Source of the DNA: Notospermus geniculatus
Taxonomy: Eukaryota; Nemertea; Pilidiophora; Heteronemertea; Lineidae
Assembly (NCBI GenBank): GCA_002633025.1
Contig: NMRB01000046.1
Span: 201,396-265,395 of the forward strand
Direction of reading: 5' to 3'
DNA length: 64,000 nucleotides
The translations under genes and the position numbers were made by a program. Position 1 is the first letter of the stretch; each line of letters begins with the position of its first letter. The notes under the pieces were generated by a model. It was not told the origin of the DNA and searched no databases. It saw nothing but the letters and a program-made list of their open reading frames with translations. Of the stretch, positions 1-11,705 are shown one piece after another.

Positions 1-1952
1 TAGTTACGGTAACCATATCGCCCAGGCATAGCTTCTTTTACGATATGACATTGACGGCTATTGCCTGGGACGTTATGGTTTACCCATATGCGCCCTGTGG
101 AGCATAGTGTATTGGCATGTACTGAATAAAATGCCCAATTACTCGCAAACCTGACTAATTTAGAAATATCAAATGCCGTGAATCCTTTCATGTATCCTTA
201 TGTCTCATAGTGGTATTCCAAAAGACTGAAAAATTGGCACAAATTAGGAAAAAACTTTGATACAAAACTCCGTCGAAATGTCACTAACTCATGTAAACAA
301 GTCTGCAACACGTAGCTGTCACATGATCCGAGGTCACGTGACTGGGCGTAGTCGCTGACACTGGGTGAGAACGAGACTAACGTCAACTGCCATGACTGCG
401 CAACTGCATTGCGCGAGACTCCCATCATGGCGTGTCACCGGCCTGTACATTTAGATTCGAGAAGTGGATTTCAAACTCGATTTGTGAAGTAAATAAGGAT
501 GGGATTTTACTGAATTCACTCGGAATGGTGTATCGACGGTAGCTCAACAACACAGGAATACAATATTGCGGATTTTCGTGTTGGTTTGTGAATTAACAGC
601 GGCGCACGGAATTCCGTGCGGGAATTGCTCCACAGGGAATGTATTGGGCAATCTGAGACTCTGTATGCGCGCTATGTAAAAGTCAGTTTGTAAAAGCAAA
701 AGCGCAGCATCAGAGTCCCAGTTACTGAGACTACCCCACTTCATGACTTGAACTTGAACGTAAACTGGTAAACATGGTCAAGGGTAAGGCCTCGCCTCGG
801 GCCTTGACCATGTTTACCTCCCTGGCCCTTCAATTCAAGTGCTCTTTGGTTCATTTAGTGAGTAGGCCTATTTGGCATTGCAGTGATACACATACAAGAT
901 AGGGCCTAGGCCTAAAGAAAGATGACGGGCCTGTGCAATGCATCTAGGCCTAAGTGCATGAGCATGCTGCAGTGCAGCGCTGCAGTGCATGCTGGCTTGA
1001 TGCGCTTGGTTGGTGGCGGCGGCATGTCGATCGGAAAGATGTGAAAAGACAGATGAACAGGTGAAAAATCGGAATCAATTTTAGGAAATACATAGGCCTA
1101 GGCCTACCTTTGCTTCCAAGAATTAAGCAACATCTACAAAATCATGTAGTTTCCTGAGCATTTGATAACTTAACGGTGGCAAGAATCCCAAAATTGTTCG
1201 TGCTCTTATGCGAAAAAGTGGGAAATCATGAAATTGTTGTTATGGATGACACTTTCCGAAAGCTTTATGTAAGACAACATTTCATTGGGCCTTTCCCCAA
1301 TGAGGTATGTAACAAGAGCTATGATTGGCTGAAACTTTAAAGGGGCTTTGGGCAGATCTAAAATACAGAATAACAAGGGCCAAGGACTGAGGTTTCAAGT
1401 GAAACGGACGAACAAGTTTATCGACATGATCAAAGGCATCATAATTCAATCCAGTTGAGTTGGGAGATGTATTTGTTCACCTACCAAAACACCAAACTGC
1501 TGTTGTGCATGGTTCAGAAACAGCATGCTTTTGACAGTTCGGTATTGCCGGTATTCCGTCTCCGGGGTTCTAAGTTCAACGTTTATATAAACCCAGTCAT
1601 ATCCAGCGTCATGTTGCCATGAAGACATAGAACATGTAGAACATCATGTTCATGCTCTTTTTGCATGTTTTGAGAGAGTGTAGCTAGACGAATTTAGTGA
1701 GTGATTTGAGGCCATTCTTTTTTCTGTCATTTTCTATCCTCTCATAGGCTATTGCCCCACAATTAGAACTACATTTTTAGGCTAGATTGTCAGCTAGGGC
1801 TAGGCCTAGGCCAGCCAGAGAAGCCAACACTGCCAACTCAAATCAAAGTCCACTGACTGACTGACTGTCCAGCAGGATCAAAAATACCCGGAATTCTCTC
1901 TCGTGTCATGTCTGATTAATCTGATTTATGGTTTATTTCAGACTGTAGAACA
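1..1952. other. 5' flank of the PP2D1-like gene
   Basis: No coding exon is supported here. A foldback lies at about 747-840; its inner arms (about 768-819) read GGTAAACATGGTCAAGG and its complement. A CTGACTGACTGACTG-like run occurs near 1853-1867. The sequence TTTATTTCAG at 1932-1941 looks like a splice acceptor 11 bases before the first ATG at 1953, so the gene probably has a non-coding first exon somewhere in this stretch. TAGGCCTA-type octamers are common. Confidence 0.5.
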
Positions 1953-4900
1953 ATGGAACAAGAAACTGAGGTGCCACCTGGCCCTGGTGATAACCAGGTC
2001 CAGGATCAGGAGATGAGTGATCTCACATCGGATGTCAAAGTTCAATCAAGGAAACCTAGCTCCATCTACCTTCACAAAAATGAACCGAGGCTGAGTGAGG
2101 ATCCAGCATTTGTTAGACCAGGTGCACCTTCACAATATTCATTGCATAAATGTTTAGTCTAGCCCTAGATTGTGATTTCCTAGATTGTGGTAATGTGAAG
2201 TAGGCCTAGTCCATATGTGTTTCCATTTGCAGATATTTCCTTGAAATGTAAAAAATGTCAAGATTCTTCCTTCTATCAGCTACCTAGAATAACTTCAACT
2301 TATTTCTTGACAGGTACCACAGAGACAGCCATCCCAGAATATCCAACAAACCCCGACCTGTCGTTGTACTGTGAGAAGTGTCAGATTCACATCCCCTTAC
2401 GCCACTTAAAGGAGCATCGCTATTTCCATCGGTCGTTACAGATTCTACGCTACAAGGGACAGAATTTACCAGAAACACTTGATGACCTCATAAAACGTAG
2501 ACGATTTGTCTTAAAACAAATGAAAAAAGGCGTGACTGCAGAATCTCCTCTGAACCCAAATGAGCTACAGCGACTTAACGAGGCATATGAATACCAGAAG
2601 TCCCTGATTGAAAACACGTATGATCAAAATCGTAGAATCTATGAACGAGTGAATACAGAAGTCGAAGGGGTGGGTCTAAACTGTAGCCCAGACTGTGTAA
2701 TGGGGCTTGGAATGTGCTCCAATCAGAATGAGAGATTCAAATCGGAGATGGAGGACACTCGCGTTTTCCAAGACTTTTTTGGAAACGATAAAAATAAAAG
2801 TTTTTTTGGTGTGTACGATGGGCACAATGGATATTTCGCTGCCGAAGTTGCCTCAAATGAGCTCCATCACATTCTACTGAAGGAAATGGCCCGGTTTGAT
2901 CCGATGACGAGTTGTACATGTGCCGTGAACATGATCAGTAACAGCGTGATGTCAGATTATGACTCCTATCGTCCGACAACACGGAATAGCGAACGCGTTC
3001 AACTCCACGAGGTCAGCGCGAACATCGTCCACCAGATACTCCACACGTGCGAGGAGAATATGGATAATTTGAAAGAAGCAGACATGAGTCTTGAAGAAAT
3101 TCAAAAATACAGACGTAAACATAAAACACCAGTGAAAGATCCCTTCGCTGAGAAAATGTACATGGCGCTCCATAAAGCATACGCCGTTGTTGATCACTTC
3201 CTGACCTATGGGATGGATGAACAGTCACGTGTGCGCTGGAGTGGATGTTCAGGTCTGTCTGTTGTGATTATGAATACAGCAGAATCGGAGGTCAAAGGTC
3301 AGGATGACGACTCTGCTGACAGTGATGATTCAGAGACTGTGTTGGGAATGCCACCTCCGAAGAAATTAGGTGTCATCTACCTCGCTAACTCAGGTTGTTA
3401 TCTATAAATAATTAACATTATTTTACAAATTCACTAAGGAGACATGCACTATTAGGGACTTTTGCCAAAGCTCCGTATCGTCGATCCGTGTCACATATGA
3501 CGTATGACTTTAATAGAAAATGCATTAGCTCGATACATCATATGTGACATGGATCGACGATATGGAGCTTTGCCGAAAGTCCCTAATATCAGCCAAGTCC
3601 TCCTTAAGTTACTTCTAAGCTGAAAGCCACCAGGCTGTCAAAGTGGGGCAGCGGAAACATCGGTGTCTGTCACCTCTGAGGTTCTGGGTTCAATCCCAGT
3701 TGGCCCCCTCTTCATGTGATAGAGAGAGGCCAGTCTTGATTCAGAATCAAAAGCTATTGCTACTTCAATAATACTGAAGTATTTCATCATGAAATGTTCG
3801 GTGGAATTTTAGTTGAACGTAGTGTCCTTCTCTTTCAGGTAATGTGCGGGCGATCCTTGTCCGTGACAACAAACCTTATAGAATCAGCAAGGATCATACG
3901 CCATACAATGCAAAAGAGAAGGCTAGAGTAATCAAAGCAGGTGAGGTGCAGGCAGAGTCTGATCATGGTACCCCTAGCTAGAAACACTGTTTCAGGGAGA
4001 TTCTTAAGTTCTGAAACTGATTCCTTCTTCAGGTGGCTACATCAGCGAAAGTGAAAAAGATCTGAAAGTCAACGGAATCCTCTCGGCAACCCGCAGCCTC
4101 GGTAACCATGGTGACCCAAAATTGAAGAAATGCATCCAGTTTGACCCGCATACCACCAGTGTACCTATAGATCAGTATGCAGAGTTCCTAATCTTGGCTT
4201 CGAAGGGCATCTGGGAAGTTTTCTCAGACGAGGAAGCTGCCACTATTGTTAGCCAGGTAAAGTACCATTGTAGAAGTTATACGGGGAAATTGCGGAAGTC
4301 ATAATGCTGTCAAATTTTGAGGTGTTCGTCACCATTGACAACTTTTCAAAACAGAATTATCCTTCCTATGAAGTTCTACAGTCATGTATTTAATGTTTTT
4401 CCCTTCCAGATGTTGCCAGGCAACCATATCAGCACTCCAAGCAGAATTGGAAGCAGTCTCCAGGCACTGTTGGCCGAATACCACGCCCAGGTGAACAACA
4501 CCCAGTGCCCGGAGAGTGGCACATCCCGCGCATTGACCAGTGCTGCTTCATACTATTCGGTAGGCCCTCATCAGCCGCAGCCACCTAGTGGCAAGGATGA
4601 GAAAGAAAATGTGAAAAACGACCAAAATGTTGAACAAACAGTGCCACCTGGTGAGGATATGAAACAACGCCCTGATACCGGGAAGAGTGGCGCTTCTCGT
4701 GTGAGTTTTGCCAAAGAGGACCGAATATTGAGTCCAAACGCTGACCTTCAAACCGAGGTGGGAAGTCAGGTGTCCGATATTTATGACGAAGGAGGTGACT
4801 CAGGAAACGAGGGGGATGTTGAGACCCTTGCTGACTTTGTCTCACAGGGTCTACTCTCAAGGGCCTCAGAGCGCCCCCTGACGAGGGAACTCGTACAGAG

Positions 4901-5009
4901 GGAGTTTGCGAAAGCGATGGCGGAGCAGTTAGTCCAGGCCGCACTGTTGGCAGGAGCTAAAGATAACATCACAGCGATGGTTATATTGCTGCCTGGATGT
5001 GGGATATAA
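1953..5009 (+). CDS. PP2D1: PP2C-like domain protein (PP2D1 type), probable pseudophosphatase
   Basis: Five coding exons join in frame with GT-AG borders: 1953-2121, 2314-3393, 3839-3940, 4033-4256 and 4410-5009, giving about 724 residues. The N-terminal part has a C2H2-like knuckle (CEKC near residue 76, then H-x3-H and a further H by residue 95). A PP2C fold follows with MED (near 200), VYDGHNG (near 225), LANSGNVRAI (near 417), LSATRSLGN, LASKGIWEVF (near 506) and a C-terminal KDNITA. Active PP2C enzymes have SGD and ASDG at two of these places; here they read SGN and ASKG, so at least one metal-binding aspartate is replaced. The motif order and the N-terminal zinc-knuckle-like segment fit the PP2D1 family, whose function is poorly known. 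A low-complexity insert (about residues 550-680) precedes the last motif. The first exon is small and its start ATG follows a probable untranslated-exon acceptor. Loss of catalysis is inferred from the substitutions. Confidence 0.9.
3451..3587. repeat. Foldback element (MITE-like) in PP2D1 intron 2
   Basis: Arms of about 52 bases are near-perfect inverted copies: 3451-3506 starts ATTAGGGACTTT and 3537-3587 ends AAAGTCCCTAAT. The loop is about 30 bases. No coding capacity. Confidence 0.85.
3635..3720 (+). repeat. tRNA-derived SINE head (family 2) in PP2D1 intron
   Basis: The stretch reads like a decayed tRNA: an A-box-like GTCAAAGTGGGGCAGCGG and a B-box-like GGTTCAATCCC about 45 bases apart. 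The same module recurs near 13530, 29540, 31266, 32213 and 35169, so it is a dispersed SINE and not a tRNA gene. Confidence 0.6.
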
Positions 5010-5840
5010 TGGGTCAGGAATAAACCCTTTTTAGCCGAGATCTCAGAAACACATGTGGCGTTAGTCATAGGTATTGAACTTTGTACATATGGAGACCAAC
5101 TTGAGGCAAAGCCAAAGACGCAGATGAGTCCCATGCCAAACGCCAGCTTTGAACTTGGGACTCTATCTCCACACTGATTTGATCGGACCAATTCAGACAT
5201 GTCAGAAAAGGCTGCTGGCAGATTGGTTAGTCTTTCAAGTGCATTATTTCTTTCTCATCTCTGTGGCTAAAGAACAGAGAACCAGTCCACCACTGGTCTT
5301 CTGGAAGCTTTGACTCAAGGTCACCAGTCAAGGTCGCCAAGGTCAGCAGCGAAGGTCACAAGTGTAGGGAATTTGCTTTGTTGTTCTGATAAACATTTGG
5401 TCATATCTGATAGATGCCAAGCCATTTTGCACCTGTTGCATGTGTTAACAATCTTTACTAGTTTTGTTAAATATAAAATATTGTATTCAATCAGTCTCTT
5501 TCCTAACTTACTGTGATATTTGATGGGGGACTGCCGTGGATGGAGGGGGAGTACCCTTCCTTTTCAGTATTTTTGAAGGTCGTTTGTCTTGGCAGGGAAT
5601 ATGTGAAGTCGAATCTCGTGGATCGTTCAAGAGCATCATGGCCAACTATGTAGGGCCAGCAAATAAATGACCTGTACCGGTAATACGAATGCTAAATCTG
5701 TCATTATTATGTATGTACATGATGTAGCTCCCACTGTATAACATGAACATAAATACATTGTCTTCTCCACGAACTCTGTATTAATACTCGGTGTTTATAA
5801 CCTTGTAGTAGACCAGTCTTCCTCTAACGCAATAAAGTAT
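5010..5840 (+). terminator. PP2D1-like 3' UTR with candidate poly(A) signals
   Basis: No open frame of interest follows the stop codon at 5009. AATAAA occurs at 5662-5667 and 5831-5836 in sense orientation; either could end the transcript. This is positional evidence only. Confidence 0.45.
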
Positions 5841-6252
5841 CGACACTATATTATAATAGGTATCGTTGAGTCCATGTTATTCTGTACCTACACAACTGGA
5901 ACATACCAACTGTACACAGTCACAGCATGGAGCCGAGTGACAAAACATAAGTATTCCTGAGCTGGAAGGGGTCAGATTTCTACCCTACAGCAACGCCATG
6001 ACGTATCATTAAGACGGCAGGCTACCAGAGCCTCCCCTAGTAATCATTTACATCAGGAAATGCCTCAAGGTTGAATTCTGATCACACAAGGATACTTGGC
6101 AATGGAACATAAGTCGTCTCCGAAGTTTGCAAAATTCGGAGACAGACGACTTATGTTTACTATCATTTTGTGTGCCGTTCTTTGTGCTCTATGTTGGATG
6201 CCTGGCAATGGAACACATGTTAATGTATGTATGTTCACAGGTGTCCTCAGGA

Positions 6253-6407
6253 ATAGAGGCTATGCACGTGACGTCATCAGCCAGCGTGACGCCATGTTGA
6301 ATGGAACGACGCAGCGCATGTGACGGTTTTTGCCTGCGCAGTTCCATCCAGCGTGGTGTCATACCCATTGATGACGTCATTTGATGACGTCAGTGCATAG
6401 CCTCTAT
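6253..6407. repeat. MITE with CRE-bearing terminal inverted repeats (copy 1)
   Basis: The left end reads ATAGAGGCTATGCACGTGAC, followed by GTCAT; the right end reads TGACGTCAGTGCATAGCC, followed by TCTAT. Each arm contains TGACGTCA-type palindromes. Related copies are at 9378-9602 and about 49284-49512. Confidence 0.75.
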
Positions 6408-6689
6408 ACCACAAGAGAATAAAATAACAAGATCTTTTCTGCTTTTGACATAAAAGGACTATTCTTTATTGTAGTTTAGGTCTTCTTATAATATGGCTAT
6501 TTACAGTTGTTAATGTACAAATCCTTATTGTAAGAATATAGAAAAATCTCCCACCACTTGCTGTGGTTTTATCAGACGTATTCAAAGTTTTAAGAATCAA
6601 AAGTCACAATGGAGCCATTAGCAAAAATATCGTCTGCTATTAACAGTGTTTCTACAGTTCATTCACCTTGTTCACCGTTACTTCCATCA

Positions 6690-6862
6690 CCATGGTAATG
6701 CCACATCGCCATGGCAACATCATCATCCTCCGTGGTGATGCCATGGCAACATGATGCCACTCCGTGATGCTGCCATATTGCCATGGCAACATGCCTTCCC
6801 ATGATGCACTGAAATCACCATGGTATTTCCACCATGGTAACGTCCCATATCGCCATGGCAAC
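6690..6862. promoter_or_regulatory. Cluster of CCATGGCAAC / CCATGGTAAC motifs (X-box-like)
   Basis: The 10-mer CCATGGCAAC occurs exactly at 6709, 6741, 6781 and 6853, and CCATGGTAA(C) at 6690 and 6832, with a further CCATGGTATT near 6818. With their flanks (for example TTGCCATGGCAAC) they match the palindromic binding site of RFX-family factors. The cluster lies downstream of the PP2D1-like gene. It could equally be a decayed tandem repeat; function is inferred. Confidence 0.35.
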
Positions 6863-8030
6863 ATGACTCCACTCCATTGTGTGATACCTCATGACCTTGA
6901 CACTTCATTCTAGATTTACCGTCTTAAGTACTGTACCAATGAGTGAATTGATTTGGATTCCTATTTTTCCATAATTTGGTTAATAAACTGAATATTTTTG
7001 AAGAATTTGACACTGGATTCAGCCACCTGGCATACACATACGTCATAGTAAATAATACAAACAAATTTCATAATTTTTAATTTTTTACTGGATGCAGTCA
7101 GTAAATGTCGAGTGTGATACCGGTACATTCAGGGTTGTAATTTAGCTTCGTTGGTTGGTTTTACATTTTCAAGGTCCTCGGAGACTGTGTCCAGTCCGTG
7201 ATTCATTTTCTAAGCAACATTTGACCAATCAGACTCAAAAATCGAAAAATGAATCAAACTTAATGCGACAGAGCCATACTTGGACATTAAAGAACCACGA
7301 TGTGAAGTAACCGAATTTCAAAATGCTAAAATGATTATATATACAATTAATCAATGTAATCAAGGTCGTATGCAATTAAGGTCAAGGTCATATGTAATCA
7401 AAGTCAAGGTCGTATAGATTTCTACATAAATTACATGCAGAATTATAATGAAAATACTTTACAATATACAGGCTTTTAAAAAGTAGATATATAATATATA
7501 ATTTCAGATTTGGTGATATTTTGAATTTCATTAGCTCAAAACTGACGGTGTCATTTTTTTACTGTCAGACAAAAGGATACAAGTATACAAAGGTCAAAGG
7601 TCAAGGTCGGACACCAATCAATTTTTGTCTTGATCATGAGAAGGGAACCAAAATAAACCAATCAAAGTTGCTCCACAATTATTTCAACTCCTAATGAGAG
7701 CTTTCCAAAGAATACCTATGTGACACACTTTAGGTGCCTTTTAAGCTTTTTATTGATTTTCAATAAAATTGATTTCGTCATATGAAAGGAAGATCTCCTC
7801 TGTTGGAAGAAACAGATAGAACTCGGACCGTGACAGAAGAATAAGAAGACAGTGATCAGGGAGCCTGTGTTTCTGAGGCTGAATCGTCCTGCTTCCAGAT
7901 TTAGCTGAAATTTTGAAAGAGCGCGCTAAAATCTTGTCTCGAATAACACTGCCATGAACATCCAGGCTGCCTCCTGGCTAAAGGGTCAGGAGAGAGGAAG
8001 TTTTCACACACACGACCAAAATGACAAGCT

Positions 8031-8472
8031 CTACCCTCCAATGGTAAAATGCACTAGAAATCAGTGGGAGCACAGTTGGTTAAGATAACAGCTGTACTGT
8101 ACACTAGAGTGTATTCAATAGTACACAGTTGAGCTGTTCCTTCAATTATCACCTTCCCACTGATTACACGTGGAGATGCTGCTTAAAGCCCCACTGTATT
8201 GAATTTTACGATATTTTCAAAATGTTAGGAGGGTGCAAACAGACGTTTCATAGCCTCGTGAAGGTCCCCAAAATGCTTGCCTGATACGTACTTCAGAGAA
8301 TCAAGGCCTAGTTTTCAGCACACATTGAAAAAACTGCAAGGAGAGCTCTAATGTATTCAGACAGAGCGTAGTACATTTTACACGTCACTACGCTGACGTC
8401 GTGTGAGAATCGCGGCGATGATTTGCGTTTTTCACATTCAATACAGTGGGGCTTTAACATTGGAGGGTAGAG
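8031..8472. repeat. Foldback element interrupted by a nested element
   Basis: The outer ends are CTACCCTCCAATG (from 8031) and CATTGGAGGGTAG (to about 8470). Inside are hairpin halves around GTACACTAGAGTGTA and TCAGTGGGAGCA / TCCCACTGA. A relative without the nested element is at about 15888-16050. Confidence 0.7.
8187..8453. repeat. TTAA-flanked MITE (piggyBac-like), nested
   Basis: The element begins AGCCCCACTGTATTGAAT and ends with its exact complement ATTCAATACAGTGGGGCT. It is flanked on both sides by TTAA (8183-8186 and 8454-8457), the target typical of piggyBac transposons. It is 267 bp with no coding capacity. Confidence 0.75.
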
Positions 8473-9131
8473 TGTCACGGACATTTTTATCTAATCTATC
8501 AGGCAGACTGCAGATTAAGATGAAAGGAAAATATGGAATACAAGCTCACGAGGCTAAGCTCAGCAAGTGTTAAGTTAATCGTACAGAAGCTAAATATAGC
8601 GCTTGTAAAGACAGTAATACTGCCATAAATGCCATACTCCAAAGGCAATCCCAAACGACCCAAGTCTCGCACAATCATGAACAAATCATACGAATTCTCG
8701 CTCAACTCAGGCGGAAAATGCTCCGAATCTGGAAGATATGACAAACTCTACGGTGTAGGAAAAATTTGGCACTAAAACAATCTCATAGCTGCATTATAAT
8801 ACTTTTGGGCAATTTCCTATGATAAATTCTCTATTCAAATAAAGAACCTTACTCTCGACGTATAAACCTAATCTTGTAGCGTTACATTTTACGTGTCATT
8901 ACCTCACTGTCATATCCCCAATAAAAAAAATATTGAGTGAAAGTTGAGCGCCAGATACGGCATTATTGGCACTGCAGACAATATCGGGCGAATAAACGTG
9001 CAGGAGGAAACCGGAAAGCCTGCCATGTTGAAGAGAGGCATCCTAACTATCGAGGGATTGAACCTGGATCCTCAACAGTGCCAGGTGTCGATGTTTTCAC
9101 TGCGCCACTCTGACAACCCAATTCAGTACTC

Positions 9132-9384
9132 CAATAGATAAATCCCAAATTGACGAAAACGAGAAAGATCTGCGCACTTCCGCCGAAATGGTAAACAGAA
9201 CCTCGGTCTGAAACTGATTGACATGACCCAGAGAACACAACAACAGTTACTTCGACAACGTTGCGTCAGACTTGACCATTGCTGAATCATGGATTACGTC
9301 ACGTCAGCTGGTTTCAGGTCGAGGTTGTGTTTGCGATTTGGGCAGAAGTGCGCAGATCTTGGAATTAGGGATTTGTCTATAAAG
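9132..9384. repeat. Foldback element
   Basis: Inner arms are AAGATCTGCGCACTTC (9165-9180) and GAAGTGCGCAGATCTT (to 9360). Outer arms ATAGATAAATCCC and GGGATTTGTCTAT extend the inverted symmetry. No coding capacity. Confidence 0.65.
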
Positions 9385-9602
9385 GCTTTGCAAATGATGT
9401 CACAAGCCGCTATATACTAGAGGGCACACACTGCGCAGAGGCACAGAGGCGCAGCGAAACGTGCCGTGCATGCCCCAATGACGTTACGGCAAACACTGGC
9501 GTGGCGCACTTCACTCAGGTCACGTCAAGGTCGGTTCACATCTCTGCGCCCTGTGTCCTCCAGAATGGCCGCCAGGATGACGTCATTGCAAGGCCTCTAT
9601 TC
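9378..9602. repeat. MITE with CRE-bearing terminal inverted repeats (copy 2)
   Basis: The left end TATAAAGGCTTTGCAAATGA, followed by TGTCA, pairs with the right end TGACGTCATTGCAAGGCC, followed by TCTAT. It is related to 6253-6407. Confidence 0.6.
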
Positions 9603-11705
9603 GGCAATTTTTGAGTTGAGATTACGGATATCAATGGATATAAATCCTACATACTCATACTGGAACATCGACCATCGTCATATCCGCAAACAGAACTTAA
9701 ATCCCAAGAATCCTCGATAGCTACGAAAAAAGACAACTTCTTTCGCGACACACCCTGTATTTCGATTGCCATCAATTACGTATGTACCCTCACAATATCT
9801 CCGTTAGAATTCAACTAAATAACGAAGCACGGAGTTTGAGCGGCATGTCATGTGACCTCAGGCTCCACACATGTGACCTCAGGCTCCACACACACAGGAA
9901 TACAACCCAAGGTATCTCTAAAATCATACTCACAACACTGCACACGGACCAACGTAAGATATGACCTTAATTTGACCTTGGATAATTATCATCTAGAAAA
10001 TGTTCTTATATATAAAATGTACTTTAAAACTGCCAAAGTACATCCGTTAAAGCAGAGGTTTAGAATTCGAATTCCACCTCAGTTACCTCACAAGTCGTCG
10101 ACTTCCTCCTACATCCCAGGTTGTTACTGGAGCCCAGGTTGGTTGGCAGGAGGCGATCATTATGTACACATTTCTTCAAGACTTCAATTCTGAGCTTGAA
10201 GTTTTTACTGCAGGAACGGCAGATGACCTTGAAGTACACAACAGCTTGCACCATATCTATGACAGATTTTAGGAAATTTGCGGCTCTGAAGAGATTAACA
10301 ATCTGAGAAAAATCCTCATATCTGGTAAAAAAATACCGAGTAATGCTTGAAAAATAACCCATAATTTGAGTACAACAAGGTCCGTGCATTTAGTAAGACA
10401 GACACATCCCTTGAAATTCTGGTTTTGAAACAAAAATAGTCACCCTGGCAACACAAAATATAGGTAATCTTCGAGTAAACATTCCATCTTTCAATTATTG
10501 CTTGATTATTCGCTGTTATGCGAGGTCAAGGTCACGACCATCCCAAGGTCACTTACGAATGTTGGCAAATCCACACAACTTTGACAAAACTGCCAAAATT
10601 TGGTTTTACTCTATACTTATTAGTTTTAACTCAAAATTTATAATAACTAGGTATGATATAAATTTATCAGTCACATGACTGCGTTACTATGGTAACAAAC
10701 AAAACATCCCGCTAGGAATGATGGGTAATCAAGCACCTGACATTACGAGATTTGGGTTGTGAAATGACTGACACGTTTTTGTAGCTCAGTAGAAGAGTCA
10801 GTCGATTGAGACTGTCGTTACAGACGTCAAAACGGAAACTCATGAGATCGTCTGCTTTCTCTGCCCCGAGCCTTCAAAAAGAGCACATCTGATTGGTCAA
10901 CACACCACGATAAAAAAAGTCCCATCATTCAAAAAATTCCCCAGAAATTCATTCTCAGCTGCAATGGAGCATAACTTGCCAGTTGCCGCAGATTTCAAAT
11001 GGTTGTCACGGAAACACGCCACACGGCGAGTCTCAATATGGCGGTTCTAATTAACATAACTTTCGCTGAAATCTGAGGATATGGCTGTAGAGATGACAGC
11101 ATCTTTAGCTAAGCCGCCTGCACAACTGAGAATTGAGGCCATGTCTTGTATCAGAATGCAGCTAAACTGGGCTGGTTCTGCCCAGGGTCGTGAAAGTGTA
11201 GGATAGTGGCTTTCAATAAGCACATATTGAACTGAACACATTCAGAACCATAACAGAAGTTGAATCGGCAAGCATGAGCTCATGGTATCCACAAAGAGCA
11301 CCGACAGGCCACTTCTGCGATTTGACATATGTATCCGTCGACCAGCAGGCACTGGCAGGACACTCCTGGGACTGAACCGCCACATATCCAGGTGGACTTT
11401 ACGAGTCCTTGAAAAGAAAAAGCTCCCACTTTTTCAACTTAAAAGTATGAAATTCTCACATAATGATTGTGTTACAAAGTCGATCACCTTTCACAGGCAT
11501 GCAAATACACCACAGCGCCGCCCGGTGGCCAACTGCATGACTATCTGCCCGTCACGGCCGAACAGAGTGAGTCCGCATGCAGCGCCATCTATGAAGACTC
11601 ATGAAAGACTGCAGCGCCGTCGACGCATCCCAATCACACGGGCGACTTGTGGACGTACAAAGATGAAGCCGCGACACTCGAATAGAAACATGACCATAGC
11701 CGTCA

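Larger units (their letters stand above)
5841..11705. other. Intergenic stretch between two convergent genes, rich in foldback elements
   Basis: No coding exon is recognised. The stretch holds a short hairpin at 6106-6159 (AACATAAGTCGTCTCC and its complement) and the elements listed separately at 6253, 6690, 8031, 9132 and 9378. A short direct duplication of TGTGACCTCAGGCTCCACAC lies at about 9849-9890. Part of 10-11.7 kb may be 3' UTR of the CTD phosphatase gene, but no clear poly(A) signal was identified. Confidence 0.5.
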
